A stretch of DNA of 64,000 nt, from assembly GCA_015657535.1 (NCBI GenBank), contig JADHZB010001088.1:1-64000 (forward strand), written 5' to 3'. The notes beneath the pieces are model-generated. The model saw only the letters and a program-made list of their open reading frames with translations. It was not told where the DNA came from and ran no database searches. The position numbers and the translations under genes were made by a program. Numbering within the stretch: position 1 is the stretch's first letter; each line of letters opens with the position of its first letter. Shown here in pieces: positions 14,301 to 26,889 of the stretch. The DNA is from Nephromyces sp. MM_2019 (lineage: Eukaryota; Apicomplexa; Aconoidasida; Nephromycida).

Positions 14301-16506
14301 CAAATAGCCCTACAACACAATTACAACTTTACACATGCAATTAGAACGTTTATATATACACATATATATATCTACTCATACGTACAAACAAATATAATCA
14401 AATATGTGCCCACACACAAATGAGATGTGTATCCAAGTATGTATGCATATACATTTATTCACACCTACCAAGTCCACACACACACACCTTACCCACAAAC
14501 ACTTTAGTCACAGATACATCCCATACTCACTCCAAACCCATCTCATCACGCACACATACACACTTCACCCTCCATACCTCCTTCTACCGTCACACCCACA
14601 TACTACACACATACAAACATGCACAAACACACACATACACACATGCACATACACACACACACCAGTCGAGGTAAAGCTCGATGTGGATCATGAATTGGGG
14701 CTTGTTTTTCAAGCTCTGACATATCAAGTGTACCATCATAGAGATTACGGACAACTCTGTGTGTAAGTTAATAATGAATTCAAAGGGCTGTGTGTGTAGT
14801 ATAATGTGTTTAAATTGGTCTCAAGAAATGAGAATTATCCAAGTTTAGATGGCTTTGTAATAATATATAAATATATATATATATATGTGTGTATGAGTCT
14901 ATATTTTATTTTCTTCGTGTATTAATATGTGTGTGTGTATATAGTTATATACAAATATATATGTGTGAAAGTAAATATATATATATATGTGTATGTATGT
15001 GTGTCTGTGTATATTTAAAATAGAATATTGTTAAAGAATTTGAGTGTTCAAGTATTTTGTATGTGTGTGTTACATACTTGGGCATAACACCAGCCACACT
15101 AGCTATACCCCCTTGTTCAAACTCATAAATGTGTGACTTATCTCCAATAATTGCACTGGAGCCTCTAGCTGGACAATGTGCCCAAAGTGCTACCAAATTA
15201 CTCATTGTCCCAGAGGGTAGTATTAGAGCTTGCTCCTTCGCTATGTTAAGTGTGTGTGTGTATGCATTATATGATGTTTGTAAGTGTGTCAGTGAGTGTA
15301 TTATATGATGTTTCTAAGTGTGTGTATGTGTGCATCATATGATGTTTGCAAGTGTGTGTGTGTGTGTAAACTAAATAATGTTTATATGTGTGTGTGTGTG
15401 ATATATATGATTACCAAGCATCTTTGCAGCAAGATCTTGAAGTTCAATAGAAGCGGGGTCTTCACCATATATAGCATCTCCAAGTTGTGCCTTTTGTATA
15501 GCCTGTAAAAATATGTGTATGATGAAGGTTTGATATTTACACACGCAAAATTCTTCAGGATTAATTACATTATGTGTAAAGTTATAAAAAATAGGACAAC
15601 AATAAAATCATAATCAAGATGTTTATATGATATATACATAAAATATATATATGTATATCTTTAAGCATTTGTATATACCCACACACGCATTAAATAAATA
15701 CATATATGTGCACACGCACACATAACTTGTATGGATACATACATTAACCAAAATACACATGTATGCGTACACACACAATATGCAACCACACCAATACACA
15801 AAAATATATGCACGCACACATTATGCATTCATACAATCACATATGTGTACAAATATATAATACAAACAGACACACACACACACAAATATATGTATATATG
15901 AAGGAGTACACCAACAAACCGCGTGATAGTAACATTGACAGATATGTGTAAATGGGGTGTGTATAGGGTGTTAAGGTATATATTAAGTTGCATTATATAT
16001 AACATATATATTGTATGCCAAGTTTACTACACTCCTTATATAATTTGAACTATCTATTCAAATTCGCGTGTAAATGAATAACTGAAAATTATATATAAAA
16101 TAATAATTACACATTTTATTTAAGCGAGAGCTACATATTATGTGTAAATCAACAGCTACATATTGTGTCTAAACCAACAGATATATATTGTGTATAAATT
16201 AGTATATCAACAATGGTGCATAAACAAAAAGTTAGAATTGCCTTTAAGTCAAAATCTACAAATAAATTAAACCAACAGCTATACACACATGTGTAAACTA
16301 AGAGCTACTTGTGTGTGTACAGTAACAATGGCAACAATTTCTATATATAAATAAATTATGTTTGTAACACTCCCAAAAATTAGTTTCTATTTTACCTCCA
16401 TCATAGCGGGTGTAGGAAGAGTAAGTGTGTCACTCCTGAAATCAACAACTTTACTATTTTTATCGTGTGTGTAAGGGGAACTAGAGGCTCCATAACTATT
16501 TTCCAT
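11321..16506 (-). CDS. Low-specificity threonine aldolase (PLP enzyme)
   Basis: Cleaves threonine/allo-threonine to glycine and acetaldehyde; cytosolic, PLP fold type I. Eleven exons: 16506-16396, 15502-15415, 15240-15078, 14756-14663, 13930-13839, 13456-13303, 12886-12817, 12678-12629, 12056-11953, 11733-11684, 11490-11321. Together they make 381 aa with phase kept at every junction. Family landmarks in order: VDFRSDTLTLPTPAMMEA, DAIYGEDP, LPSGTMSNLVALWAHC, HIYEFEQGG, LENTHNMCGGRVIP, LHLDGSRVFNAA (PLP-binding Asp), then the Schiff-base lysine in NICLSKGLSGPIGS, GGAMRQQGII, and near the C terminus IRSVISHQTNANDVKMAL. The ATG sits two codons before a conserved N terminus. Introns are 250-900 nt and full of TG/CA and TA repeats; one donor is a pure (GT)n run. 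An enzyme not expected in most parasitic apicomplexans. Confidence 0.95.
12368..12400. repeat. (TA)n microsatellite
   Basis: About 28 bases of alternating TA inside a threonine aldolase intron; one of many short TA runs in the TG/CA-rich domains. Confidence 0.8.
12940..13110. repeat. CA-rich minisatellite-like tract with ~30-nt period
   Basis: Repeats of a unit like ACATAAATACACATGTACAAC, each followed by ACACACAC, in an intron of threonine aldolase. Four to five imperfect copies are visible (anchors near 12958, 12993, 13021, 13051, 13080). Confidence 0.6.
14460..14665. repeat. CA-rich microsatellite ending at a splice donor
   Basis: CA-dominated tract in a threonine aldolase intron. Read on the transcribed strand it starts with (GT)6, which is the donor directly after the ALPRL-coding exon end at 14663. 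Confidence 0.75.
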
Positions 16507-18973
16507 GTTTATTTATAGAGGAAATTTTAATTAATGATGAGTAACAATGTGCGGTGTATGTATGATATGTGTGTGCTTTATGAGATGTGTATGTTATATA
16601 TGTATGTGTTTTATGTTTGTGTGTTTGATGTGTATGTGTTTGATATGTGTGTGTTTTATATGTATGCGTTTGATGTGTATGTGTGTGTGTGAGGTGTGTA
16701 TATGTTGTATTTAATATATGTGTGTGTGTGCTTGATGTGAATATAAAATATGTAATAAACTTAGATTAGTTGAGTTGAGTATATCAAATCAATCGGATTA
16801 ATAATAAAGATTTTAGTCACATGCTATATACAACAAAATATTTATGTAATTTGGTGTTTTTTGTTATCATTGTTTTAAATTATGAGGCTGGATAATTGAT
16901 TGTTTTGGTGCAATTGATTTAGAGGGTGTGTATGTATTTGAAATGAAATGGTTGGGATTTTAAGTTTTGTGCACGTGTGTGTGTGTCTGTATGAGTGTGT
17001 GTGTGTGCATATATAAGTGTGTATGTTTTTAAAACTAAAATTTTATATAATTTTTTTCCATCATAAGGGTGTAAAAATTTTATTAAATTTTAATCTTTAA
17101 AAAATATTTTGATATTATTTTGAAATTAATATTTATATATAAAGTTGCTCACTAAGAAATTGTGTAAAATTTAAAATAAAAAATTATAACAAATTTTATA
17201 TAAATTTGATGCTATTTCATTTAATTGAATATATCACATATTTGAACATGTGCTTTGTTTTTTGTTTTTATTTTTTAAAAATTATATACTGTTTGTTTTG
17301 GGGAAAGTAGTTTATAGAATGGAAATCTTACAATCACCAAAATTTACACACACAAAATTTAATTTCTATGTTTTATTCAAATTATATATGATTATAAGAT
17401 CAAACATATCTATGTACAACAGCTTAAATTATATATATATATATATTAATGTTTGTTTGAGTTAATTTTTAGAAACGGTTGTTTATGTTTAGGTATATCA
17501 TTGATACTTATTATATGATTTACTAACATAAAACATATCAATGTGATATGCCATAGACATAAAATTTTATAACATTGAGTAAAAAACAATGTAAATTAGG
17601 ATATATAGTGAGCAATCTTGCTCAGACTTGTGTTTTTGAGTATATGCTTATGTGTGTGTATGCCTTTTTGAGTGTATAATAATTTGTGTATAATAATTTT
17701 GTGTATAAAAGAGACAAGTTAAGTATTTGTAATTTATATTATTTATAACATATTTAACAGAAGGAATAAGTATATATAATTTGTCAGAAAATATATATTT
17801 CTTTGATCATCATATTTCAATAAGCCATTTATTTAATTAAAATACACAAACACACACAATCAAATGCTTATATTTTTTCGAAACATGAATTTGTAATCAC
17901 AAATTTATCGAATTTACACATTTGTAAAAAATATAGATATGTCAAAATTAAATGGTATATATCAAATAAATATGAAATTAAATTACGAAGAAAAGTTTAA
18001 TTTAAACAATTTATGTGTTGAATGTTATATATATATATTGTGCACTATTTAAATTTAATCAGAACACATAAAAGTTATATATATTGTAGAATGTGTATTG
18101 GAAAGTCTCACTAAAAAATATGTGTTAGAGTATTTATATCTACGACATATCTGTGAAAAAATAATATATGGCAAGAAACATATGTAGAGTTGCTTGTAGG
18201 AGAATACATCTATCCAGGTCTTGAAAAATGCGTATTTAGAAGATTTGTGTGTGTAGTAAAGTTATGTATGCATAGAATGTCTTTGTGTCTAAAATGTATG
18301 GAAAAAATGTGTGTGTGCATAGAAATGTATGCATAGCTAAGCAAGCTTAGTTAAGGTGTGTAGTGAGTGAACTGTGTATTTATAACGAGTTTTTGCATAC
18401 AAAAGTTTGTTACAAATTACGATTAAAGGTTATTAAAATAATATGCAGCTTATGATAAGGTAATGTTAAACGTGAAGGTTGCGTTAAAAAAGTGAACTTT
18501 TAACAAAACATTTCTCTATGTTATGTATATATAGAATATGAATTCTAGTAAATAGTCAAGTGTGATTTTATGTAGCAATTTGATCTGTTTAGCATAGGTT
18601 TGGATGTGTGTCAAACAAGCTTGTGATTATACTAGAAATCCTAGACAAAGAATGAGATAAATTGTATAACTTTTAGAGCCAAAAAACTAATGTATATATA
18701 TACAATATACACAATGAATAAAAAATCATATTGAATAAAAAGTCATATTATATCTACTTACCCCCTAGACCTAGTGAAACATCTTGTAAGCTACGTTGGC
18801 TCGCCCAACATGTATTAACATATTTACTAACTTTCACACAAATCTCTAACAATTGATGTGTCGTTAAAAAACCACCCCTTACTCTGAACAACTCTCAAAC
18901 TCAACTTATTATAAACTTATCTGAGTCCTAAATATTTACCTAAGAATTTTGCCACCTCGCATAACTTTGAAAC
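16507..18973. other. Divergent promoter region with TG-rich block
   Basis: 2.5 kb between threonine aldolase (-) and TRM6 (+). 16550-16740 is almost pure TG/TATG repeat directly upstream of the threonine aldolase start. The remainder is AT-rich; the TG content fades out towards TRM6. No gene seen. Confidence 0.6.
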
Positions 18974-21900
18974 ATGGACAATAACACAGCTAAGTTTGAT
19001 CAATCATCACACATGAAAATTGGTAAATCAGTAGTTCTACAAGACACCTCTGGTAATTCCAAGACCGTCCAAGTTGCCGTCAAACAGTTAGTCTTATGAC
19101 GATGTATTGGGAGGGAATAGTCATAAGTGTTATATGTTTATATAAATTCTATTTTTATTATGTTTTGATGTGTGCGAGCTGCTGAAGAAGTAGGCTTAAG
19201 TTGATGTGATGGGTCACATGATTAATTATGTAGGTTGATGTTTAATGTTAGTATATATACCTCGTTGAGATAGGATTAGGTACATGTTATTAAGCCACCA
19301 GTTTGATGGAGTAGGCTGGAATTATTCAATGAAATTAGTTCGAATACTTGGTTTTGAAACAATTTTGTATACTGCTTTGATTTTAACTACCTAATAATAG
19401 TCATGCCTTTTCTCTTTTTGTAGGTTACATGATAAAATTTCACGCAACTATATTTTTTTATTGTGAAGCTTTCCCAATATATCTACACACTACAAAAATA
19501 TTTTATATTACTTATGTTTACCCCAAGCTTTACATATACCAGTTTTATTTAGCTCAATATATATAGAGATTTCAAACCCTTTGCTTCATGTATACACATT
19601 CTTGTGAATATTCAGTATGGTATACTTGGGTTCAAAAATACCATTCCCATTGAAACTATTAATTGATAAGCCATATGGAATATCTTTTCGATACGAAAAG
19701 AATTCTTGGATAGAAGTAACGGCCTCTGAAGATGATCCAAATGGTGGGTTTTGATAGATAGAAAATTACTGGTTACCTCCTGTGTAGTCCACTTACTAAC
19801 TTCGTAAAAATCTTTTGCTATGTATATCTTTTTTGAGAATTTTATGATCGAATATCCATATCAAATGATCCTTGAAAAACCATGAGGAAATTTGATACCT
19901 TCATTCCTTTTATTTCTCAACATTTGATATGAACAGACTCAAATTTTTTTTTAAGCCCACAACAACTGGACGATGAAAACAAAAAGACTGATTCTCTACT
20001 ATATGATGATAATTCTTCACAAATTTTGAGCCCAGAAAAAATAACTGAACTACGAAAAGGTATACACATGATGACTGTAGTTACAAATTGATTAATTTGG
20101 TATTTTATTAAAGGTCCTATCTTACTCCTTAATACAATACATATCAAGTGACATTGTAAATATATCTAATTAAATGATATGTTTCATATACAGATATTTT
20201 TATGTCTGCGATTGCTTATCATATTTTCTATAACATAAGTAGTTCAGTTATTTTACGCATTAGTTTACACATTTCTCATTACGATTAGTGATCCTTTCAG
20301 AAAGATAACTAATATCAAAAATATTTCTTGTATTATTTGGTACTTGACAGACCTCTCTCATAATGAATTAATAGAGAAGATAGTTGATAACTCAACTTCA
20401 TTTGCAAATAAGTCTCAGTTCGCAAAGGAAAAATATATACAAAGAAAAAAGAAAAAGTAAGCTTTATATATATTTTTTATTAATTATAAGTCATAATCTC
20501 CTCCTTTCAAAAATTAATTCGTTCTAAATTTTCTGCTTTATTTGCATATAGGCATCTTCATCAAATTACTGCTATTGAACCCACACTTATGAATATCTGT
20601 GAATCTTATTATCGTTCTAATCCTGCTAAAATTGGGTAAGATTTAATATAAAAACCAATCTCCACATTTTTCAACTAAACTCCTTTTATTAAAACGCCTA
20701 CCTTCCTGTATTTAACTATATGACGAATAATTATCACTTAGACAATTTGTTATATGTGTAATGGTGCTTATCTATTCAAATCTTCCACAAAGGTGTGAAG
20801 TAAAGTCAAATATCTTAGATACCTTGCTTAAACTACTGTACCTTTTGTGACCAATTGCTAGATTTTAATTAAATTGAAGCTGACTGTGCTTATAAGATAG
20901 TTAGATAGTTGAGTGAAATTTTATGAGCTTTCTTCTATACGAAACCATAAGCAGATATTGAATACTCACTCATATTGCATACAAGTCAAGTTTAAAAAAT
21001 GAATAGCTGAAAATTTCTTCAAAAAAAATATATAGCATTGAATATAAAATTACATATTTATATTCTTTTAAGGGGGCTGAGATTCGATTACCTAAGTTTT
21101 CTGATGACCTATGGAGATATCTGTATGCACCGTCGTGTTCTTTTATTTGATCAGTCATCAGGTCTTCTCACTGCAGCTGTTGCCCTACAGCTCCAAGGTC
21201 ACACATATATACAATGATTATTTTTAGATTCAAATTTTATAAACCCTATAAAGGGATTTATATTGTAGCACATTCGAGTATTATGAATATACTCTGTGAA
21301 AACTTGCCTAATATAAATCTAACAATGTTGCAACTGCCTCACATGCTTTCTTATATAGCTGTTTTAACGCTTTTCTTATAGTTACTATATATTCAATAAT
21401 TTCAATGATTTGAAATACTTTTACTCAAAATCTATTCTAATTGATCTCAGGAACTGGAAAAATATATAGACTAACCCAAGAAAACATGTTATCACGAATT
21501 GTTAGTGATCTTGGATTACCAAAGAACATCCATCGATCATTCCTTGATATCCAGCTATCTTATGTAAGCTATTCATCAAGATTCTAGCTAGCTGTAGATA
21601 TATAATCATTTTTAATTTAGTTGATATAAACCTAATTCCCTAATTGATCTCATCACAGTTCAGATTGATTAAGGCATTATATTTTTTTTACTAACCAAAA
21701 AAGGAAATAAAAGTTTAACAACACTTGAATATAATTTTTATATTGGTCATATTACTTTTAGCCTATTGATTAATCTGATCTATTTTCTATTTACAATAGC
21801 TCACTCAAATTACATATCAAATAATTATTAGTATTTTACTATTTCACACCTCAGTTAACTCTCTTACTTGTAGCTAATCTTATATCGTTTCCTATGATTC

Positions 21901-23213
21901 AATATCAGGCTCAGAGACAAATCAATAATTTAATCTCATCACAGCAACATGAAGAGCTACCTCATAAGACCAATTCAACAACTTCCACCCTTAACTTTTC
22001 TGATCCACAAAACGACTCTTTAATAAACTCAAATTCTGCAAGCTCAGGTAATGTGGATATCTATAAGCTCAGTTTGAAAAGAATAAGATAAATCTTAAGT
22101 AAACTAATAGCTTTAAGAAAACATAAAAAGTTATCCAATTCGAATTAAAGGAAATTATAACCACCCTTAGTTTAAAACATATCCATTGTTGTATTCAGTT
22201 TAAATAACCAACCCTAAAATTTAGACAATTATACAAATTTAATATTTGTAAAAGTTATTTGTAAAAAACACATAACACAATTTCTAGTAAATCCTTATCC
22301 ATAGCAACTATTCCTATCAACCTTTGAAAAACTTCTTTTTTACAATCCTGGCACTAATATATTAAAAAACCTTTAGTAAACATTTTTAAAAACTTAATGA
22401 CTTTTTTTTCAGAAACTCGAATTAAGGAGAATAATGATTTATTACATGAGTTAAACACAAACGCTAAAAATACTAAAAATGATTCAGACAATAATAGGAA
22501 AATTGATGATCAACAATCTCTTTCAAATGAACAACCAAAGACTAAAGACTTTTATAGTTGGAAATTTTACAAGGAACTAAACGAAGAAGGTGTACATACA
22601 TTTATTAGTGTTATCTCCTGTCATCAGCAAGAAAAGCTGAGTATGCTGTATGATATTTTCATGGATTGCTTAAACATTGCACACAACTGTTTAATACCGG
22701 GTTAGTTATCATATAAACATTGAATTCAAATTACAATTTTGTCACTAATAGAGAAACAAATAAATTGTATTATAAATATCACTCACTATTTAAAATACTT
22801 TCTTTCCAGATGGAAGAATTGTTTTTTACTGTGGAAACTTACAACCTCTAGCCGATGGTCAAGCTATACTACAAAACTCTCCAGAATATATTCATGTACG
22901 CTTAGAAGAATTGTTTCTTCGAGAACATCAGGTAACTTATTGAATCATTATATATTACATAATTTATAATCCAGTATAACCTTTCTTAAATAATCTATAT
23001 AATTTATTATTGATATAAATACGATTACTTTGAAATTATATTATTAAGCATGTTTCATACTACACAAGCACTTTTTTTACAAGATATTCATAAATTATGA
23101 TTTACAAATAGATTCTACCTAAAAGAAGTCACCCAATCATGGAAGGTGCTACCCGCTTATTTGATGGTTACATTTTATCTGCAATAAAAGTATTGCATGA
23201 AGAAGAACAATAA
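18974..23213 (+). CDS. TRM6: tRNA (adenine-58-N1)-methyltransferase non-catalytic subunit TRM6
   Basis: Partner of catalytic TRM61 in the nuclear complex that makes m1A58 in tRNA; this subunit binds tRNA. Exons: 18974-19086, 19616-19743, 19937-20059, 20351-20456, 20552-20635, 21073-21197, 21451-21563, 21909-22047, 22413-22700, 22810-22931, 23112-23213 (480 aa), all in phase. Recognised by ELIEKIVDNSTSFANKSQF, a Lys-rich stretch, ITAIEPTLMNICESYY, the hallmark KIGGLRFDYLSFL and VLLFDQSSGLLTAAVA (a methyltransferase fold whose SAM loop has degenerated, as in other TRM6 proteins), and a C terminus ILPKRSHPIMEGA..GYILSAIKV. Exons 8 and 9 carry a Ser/Asn-rich insert (about 110 residues) between the two halves. 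TRM61 is not in the window. Introns hold little TG/CA repeat. Confidence 0.92.
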
Positions 23214-23930
23214 CATGCAAAGCTCAATATATGTTGGTTGCATCGGATATGAAAGATTTACAAGGTTGTATAATTTGCATATATAATGAATATCTGGGAT
23301 CAACAAGCAAATGCTTCTACAAATCATTAATTTAATCGCATATCAATATTTTTTACTTTAGAAATTCTAGTTTTCAGTTCCATTTGGTTTTACCCAAAAT
23401 ATTTCATATGAAAAATACTTTTTTAAAAAATGCTCTATCTTTTTTACTTTATATTAGTATTAATTTAAAAGGTATAAATAAGAAAATATTAGTATAAGAT
23501 GTATTCCTTGCAATATCAAACAACAAAGGTGAAAATTTAATATCTTTAAAAGTTTAATTCTTTTGTTTTAAGAATTTTTTAATTTTAATCTCCCTTCCAT
23601 TTTGCTTAATTTAAATGACACTCATTTTATTTTGTGAGCTTATTTTTAATTTTAGACATTAAGTCAGCATTTTAAAATTTTGAATGTTAAGATTGCCTAT
23701 TTATTAACAAGCTTTATCATGGTTAAATTAAATTTCAATTGATAAATTGATGAAAATAAATTAACATTCTTTTTATTGTTTAATTTTAAGAATTGGTTGA
23801 TGGTGTCTTTTTTACAAGGCAAAAATTGTAATCTTTGTCACTTATAGTTTAATATAACTAGTGTTATATTTATGTAAACAATAATAAAAAAAGATTTTAT
23901 TATTTACAAAGATATTTAACGCAAACAATG
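23214..23930. other. Convergent 3' spacer
   Basis: 0.7 kb of AT-rich sequence holding the 3' UTRs of TRM6 and the FCP1-like gene; no coding signal. Confidence 0.6.
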
Positions 23931-26889
23931 TTACTGTTGTGAAGTAGATTTAAGAGTAAGAGGCTCAGATGCTGTTTCAAAAATACTTGATGGAATAAAT
24001 GTAGATTGTAAAAGCTTATTCGTACTAGTTGACAAATGGTTGTTCGAGGAAGATTGTGAGACTAAGGAGTAAGGAGGAGGAGAGAATAGAGAAGATTGAT
24101 TGATGCCTGTAGGCGAGGTAAGTATAGCACTGGACGATGCAAAGGTGCTTGGTGCTTTAAAATTTGAGATATAAGCATTAGAATCTAAATTCATCGATTG
24201 TGTAAATAAAGTTGGCATATTGTTCGTTGATGCAATGGCTGGTAGTTCGCCTATCTTTGAACCTGTGTCAGGGCTAGTGATAAATACACGCTCAAATGGT
24301 GAAACAACTACAGATCCAGTACTATTAGGTCCAAGGCTCTTGTAGGTTCTTGTTGGTAGTTGTTCTGTTGATAGGGTGTTTGAAGCCGGTACTTTAACGC
24401 CAGATGAACTAGATGGAGTATAACCACGACGAGATCTTCTGGTCCAGTGCTCCTCTGCTGGTATAATAGTGTTTTTATATTTTGTAGTTAGTTCCTCGGC
24501 ATCAAAAATGCTTTCGTCAGACTTGCTCCAAGTGCCAATGCAATCATATAGCCATAGATAGTGAACTTTCTTGAGGTGGTCAAAGGCTTTTTCTCTGATA
24601 AAGTAGATAATATTGTAATATTTAAAAATAAAGATGCGTAATAAAAATATATTTACTTAATTTGTTAGCAATTTGTAACATAACTTACTTGCACTTTTTA
24701 TAATTTTCAGTAGTTGTGCGAAGTGCGACAACATGTGTTACATTGGGATCAGTAATATTTGAGCAGATATTAGCCCCAAATGCCTTTGCCATTTCTCGAT
24801 GCAAATTTTCACTTTCTGCAATTACTGTTGGTTCACCTTTGATACCTTCTTTCATAAATCCAGTGAAAAAAATTCCTACATTTTCTAGGATCTTCTTCTT
24901 TGTGTTTGAAAGAATTGTTCCAACTCTAAAAAAATAAAATTAAAATGAAAAGATTTGCCAGAATATTAAATTAAGGGAAGCTAGAAAATATATTTAGCCA
25001 ATGTCAAAAAAGATAAAGTCAGATAAATTGTGGAATTACCTTGTAGGGACTGGTGACGAATAAAACTCCTTGTGGATATTGATAAAAATTTTAGTGAGAA
25101 AATCTAGATGCTGATCGTAGTCTATTACAGGTTCGGTTACATTGAAATTGGAAGATACTTCGGTGCCTTGCATAGGATATAGTTTCATAAGCTTTGCTTG
25201 ATTGCTTGTTAAGAATTGATAACATTCAGCTTCCATGATTTGATCTTTATCCAGATCTTGCCATATATCGACTCTATCATCAAATACAAGTACAAAGTGG
25301 GGATTCAAATCAGGATAAAGCCTTGATAGTAATTTTGGTTCATCTGTGTTGTTTCTTTCCAATCTTGTAGCAACTCTATCACCAAAATAAATATGATCTG
25401 GGTCTAAAATGGAAAGTACCGCATCTGCATATTCGCTAGTAGCATGTGTAAACACTGAAAGTTCATAGTACGGTAACAGAGAGTCTAAAAATTCACGGAC
25501 AAAGGGCCTTAACTTTAAGTAATAATCAACATTAGGCATAAAAGATAGCTCAAATTTGAAAAGTTCTGGATTGTTGTTAGCGTCAAGAAAGTCCATCAAA
25601 TCGATATCACAGTTCAGTTTATTGGCTTGGCATGCATGTAAAAGTGTATTGTCCAAATCCAGTATTAGGGCAAGCTTATTTTCTCTTTTAAAACGTCGAT
25701 CTGTTAAGCTCTCCTTTAAAGGGCCATTAAGAGGTGCTGATGGAACTATTGCATAGGCATTGCCTCTATTTGTCTCCTGCTTGAAAATATAGGTATTCTG
25801 TAATCCAGGTTTATCTGTGTTGTTGAGTTCAACAGTGTTATTTTCTTTTGAATTAATTGTTTCTGTTGAAGGTGTTGGAGGTATTTTGTTATTATTTAAA
25901 TTGTAATTGGTGGACTTAATCATCGGTGTTGTTGCTGTAATTGGGGTCGATGTTGAAATGTCTGTTGGACGAAATGGGTATTGGTTAGGAATCGTATTCT
26001 TAAAATTGTTACAAGGTGGGTGAGGTTGAAAGGTGGGATTAGGAAACTGTTGTGGTTGACTTATAGTTGTTTCAAGCATGGATTGCCAAGGAGTTGTGCT
26101 ATTATATGTATACTTGGGATTATGTGGGTTAGATATTTCAGTTTGTATATTCAATTCTGGACGTGTCTGAGTATCCATTCTTGGCTCTTTGGTAATATCT
26201 TCTAAATCACTTTCATCAGAGACTTGGCTCATTTTTTCGAATACAGAATCATCAATTGGCTCTTCGTATTTGTTTGCAGGTACTGGATTTGTAATTGGAT
26301 TTGGTGTAGTGAAGTTGTTTTGTGTGTAGTTGTATTTACCACTGTTAAACATATCATATAAATATGCTACCTTTTCTCTGCTGATTTCATTTTGTAAATC
26401 ATTGAGAATGAATGGGCTATAGAAATCTACTCCTTGATTATAAATATCTATAAGTGGTGGTCTAACGTCTCGATTTTCTGGTCTATATGGTTTGTAAGAT
26501 GGGCGAGTAAAGTTGTCGAAATTATTGTTAGTTCTAGTTTTTTTGAATTCAGGCTCAAATGTATTTGGGTAAGTGCTTTGATTACGATTTTGAGGCTTTC
26601 CTATCTTTTTATTTTTCAATTTTAAATTATTATTATTATTATTATAGGTTCTTTTCATAGTGTTGTTATTGATAAACTTTCGATTGGTATTTCTATTTGA
26701 ATCATTATTTACAGGGCTTTTAGGTCTCGTATCATAATTCATACTAGGTTGGTGATTTTGCCCATGATCCATTAGTATCATGTGTTGACTATTCATGTCA
26801 TACATCGAGAAATTGCCTGAACTACTCTGGTTATTTTTTGGGAAAAATGGAGTAGCTTGAGTTTGACGAGCAAAGTTATTAGCATTCAT
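23931..26889 (-). CDS. FCP1-type RNA polymerase II CTD phosphatase
   Basis: Dephosphorylates the RNA polymerase II C-terminal repeats in the nucleus. Exons 26889-25040, 24925-24689 and 24594-23931 join in phase to 916 aa. Residues 1 to ~390 are an Asn/Pro/Thr/Gln-rich disordered region, including a long Asn run near residue 80. The FCPH catalytic domain follows: LALILDLDNTLLHAC near residue 410 has the DxDxT nucleophile motif, then KLRPFVREFLDSL, ELSVFTHATSEYAD and HFVLVFDDRVDIW with the paired metal-binding Asp residues. Exon 2 (about residues 617-696) and the start of exon 3 encode a BRCT domain (NVGIFFTGFMKEG, AKAFGANICSNI, VTHVVALRT, then VHYLWLYDCIGTWSK). The tail is Ser/Thr/Pro-rich. 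FCPH followed by BRCT identifies FCP1 rather than the small SCP phosphatases. The N-terminal extension is far longer than in yeast or human proteins. Confidence 0.94.
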
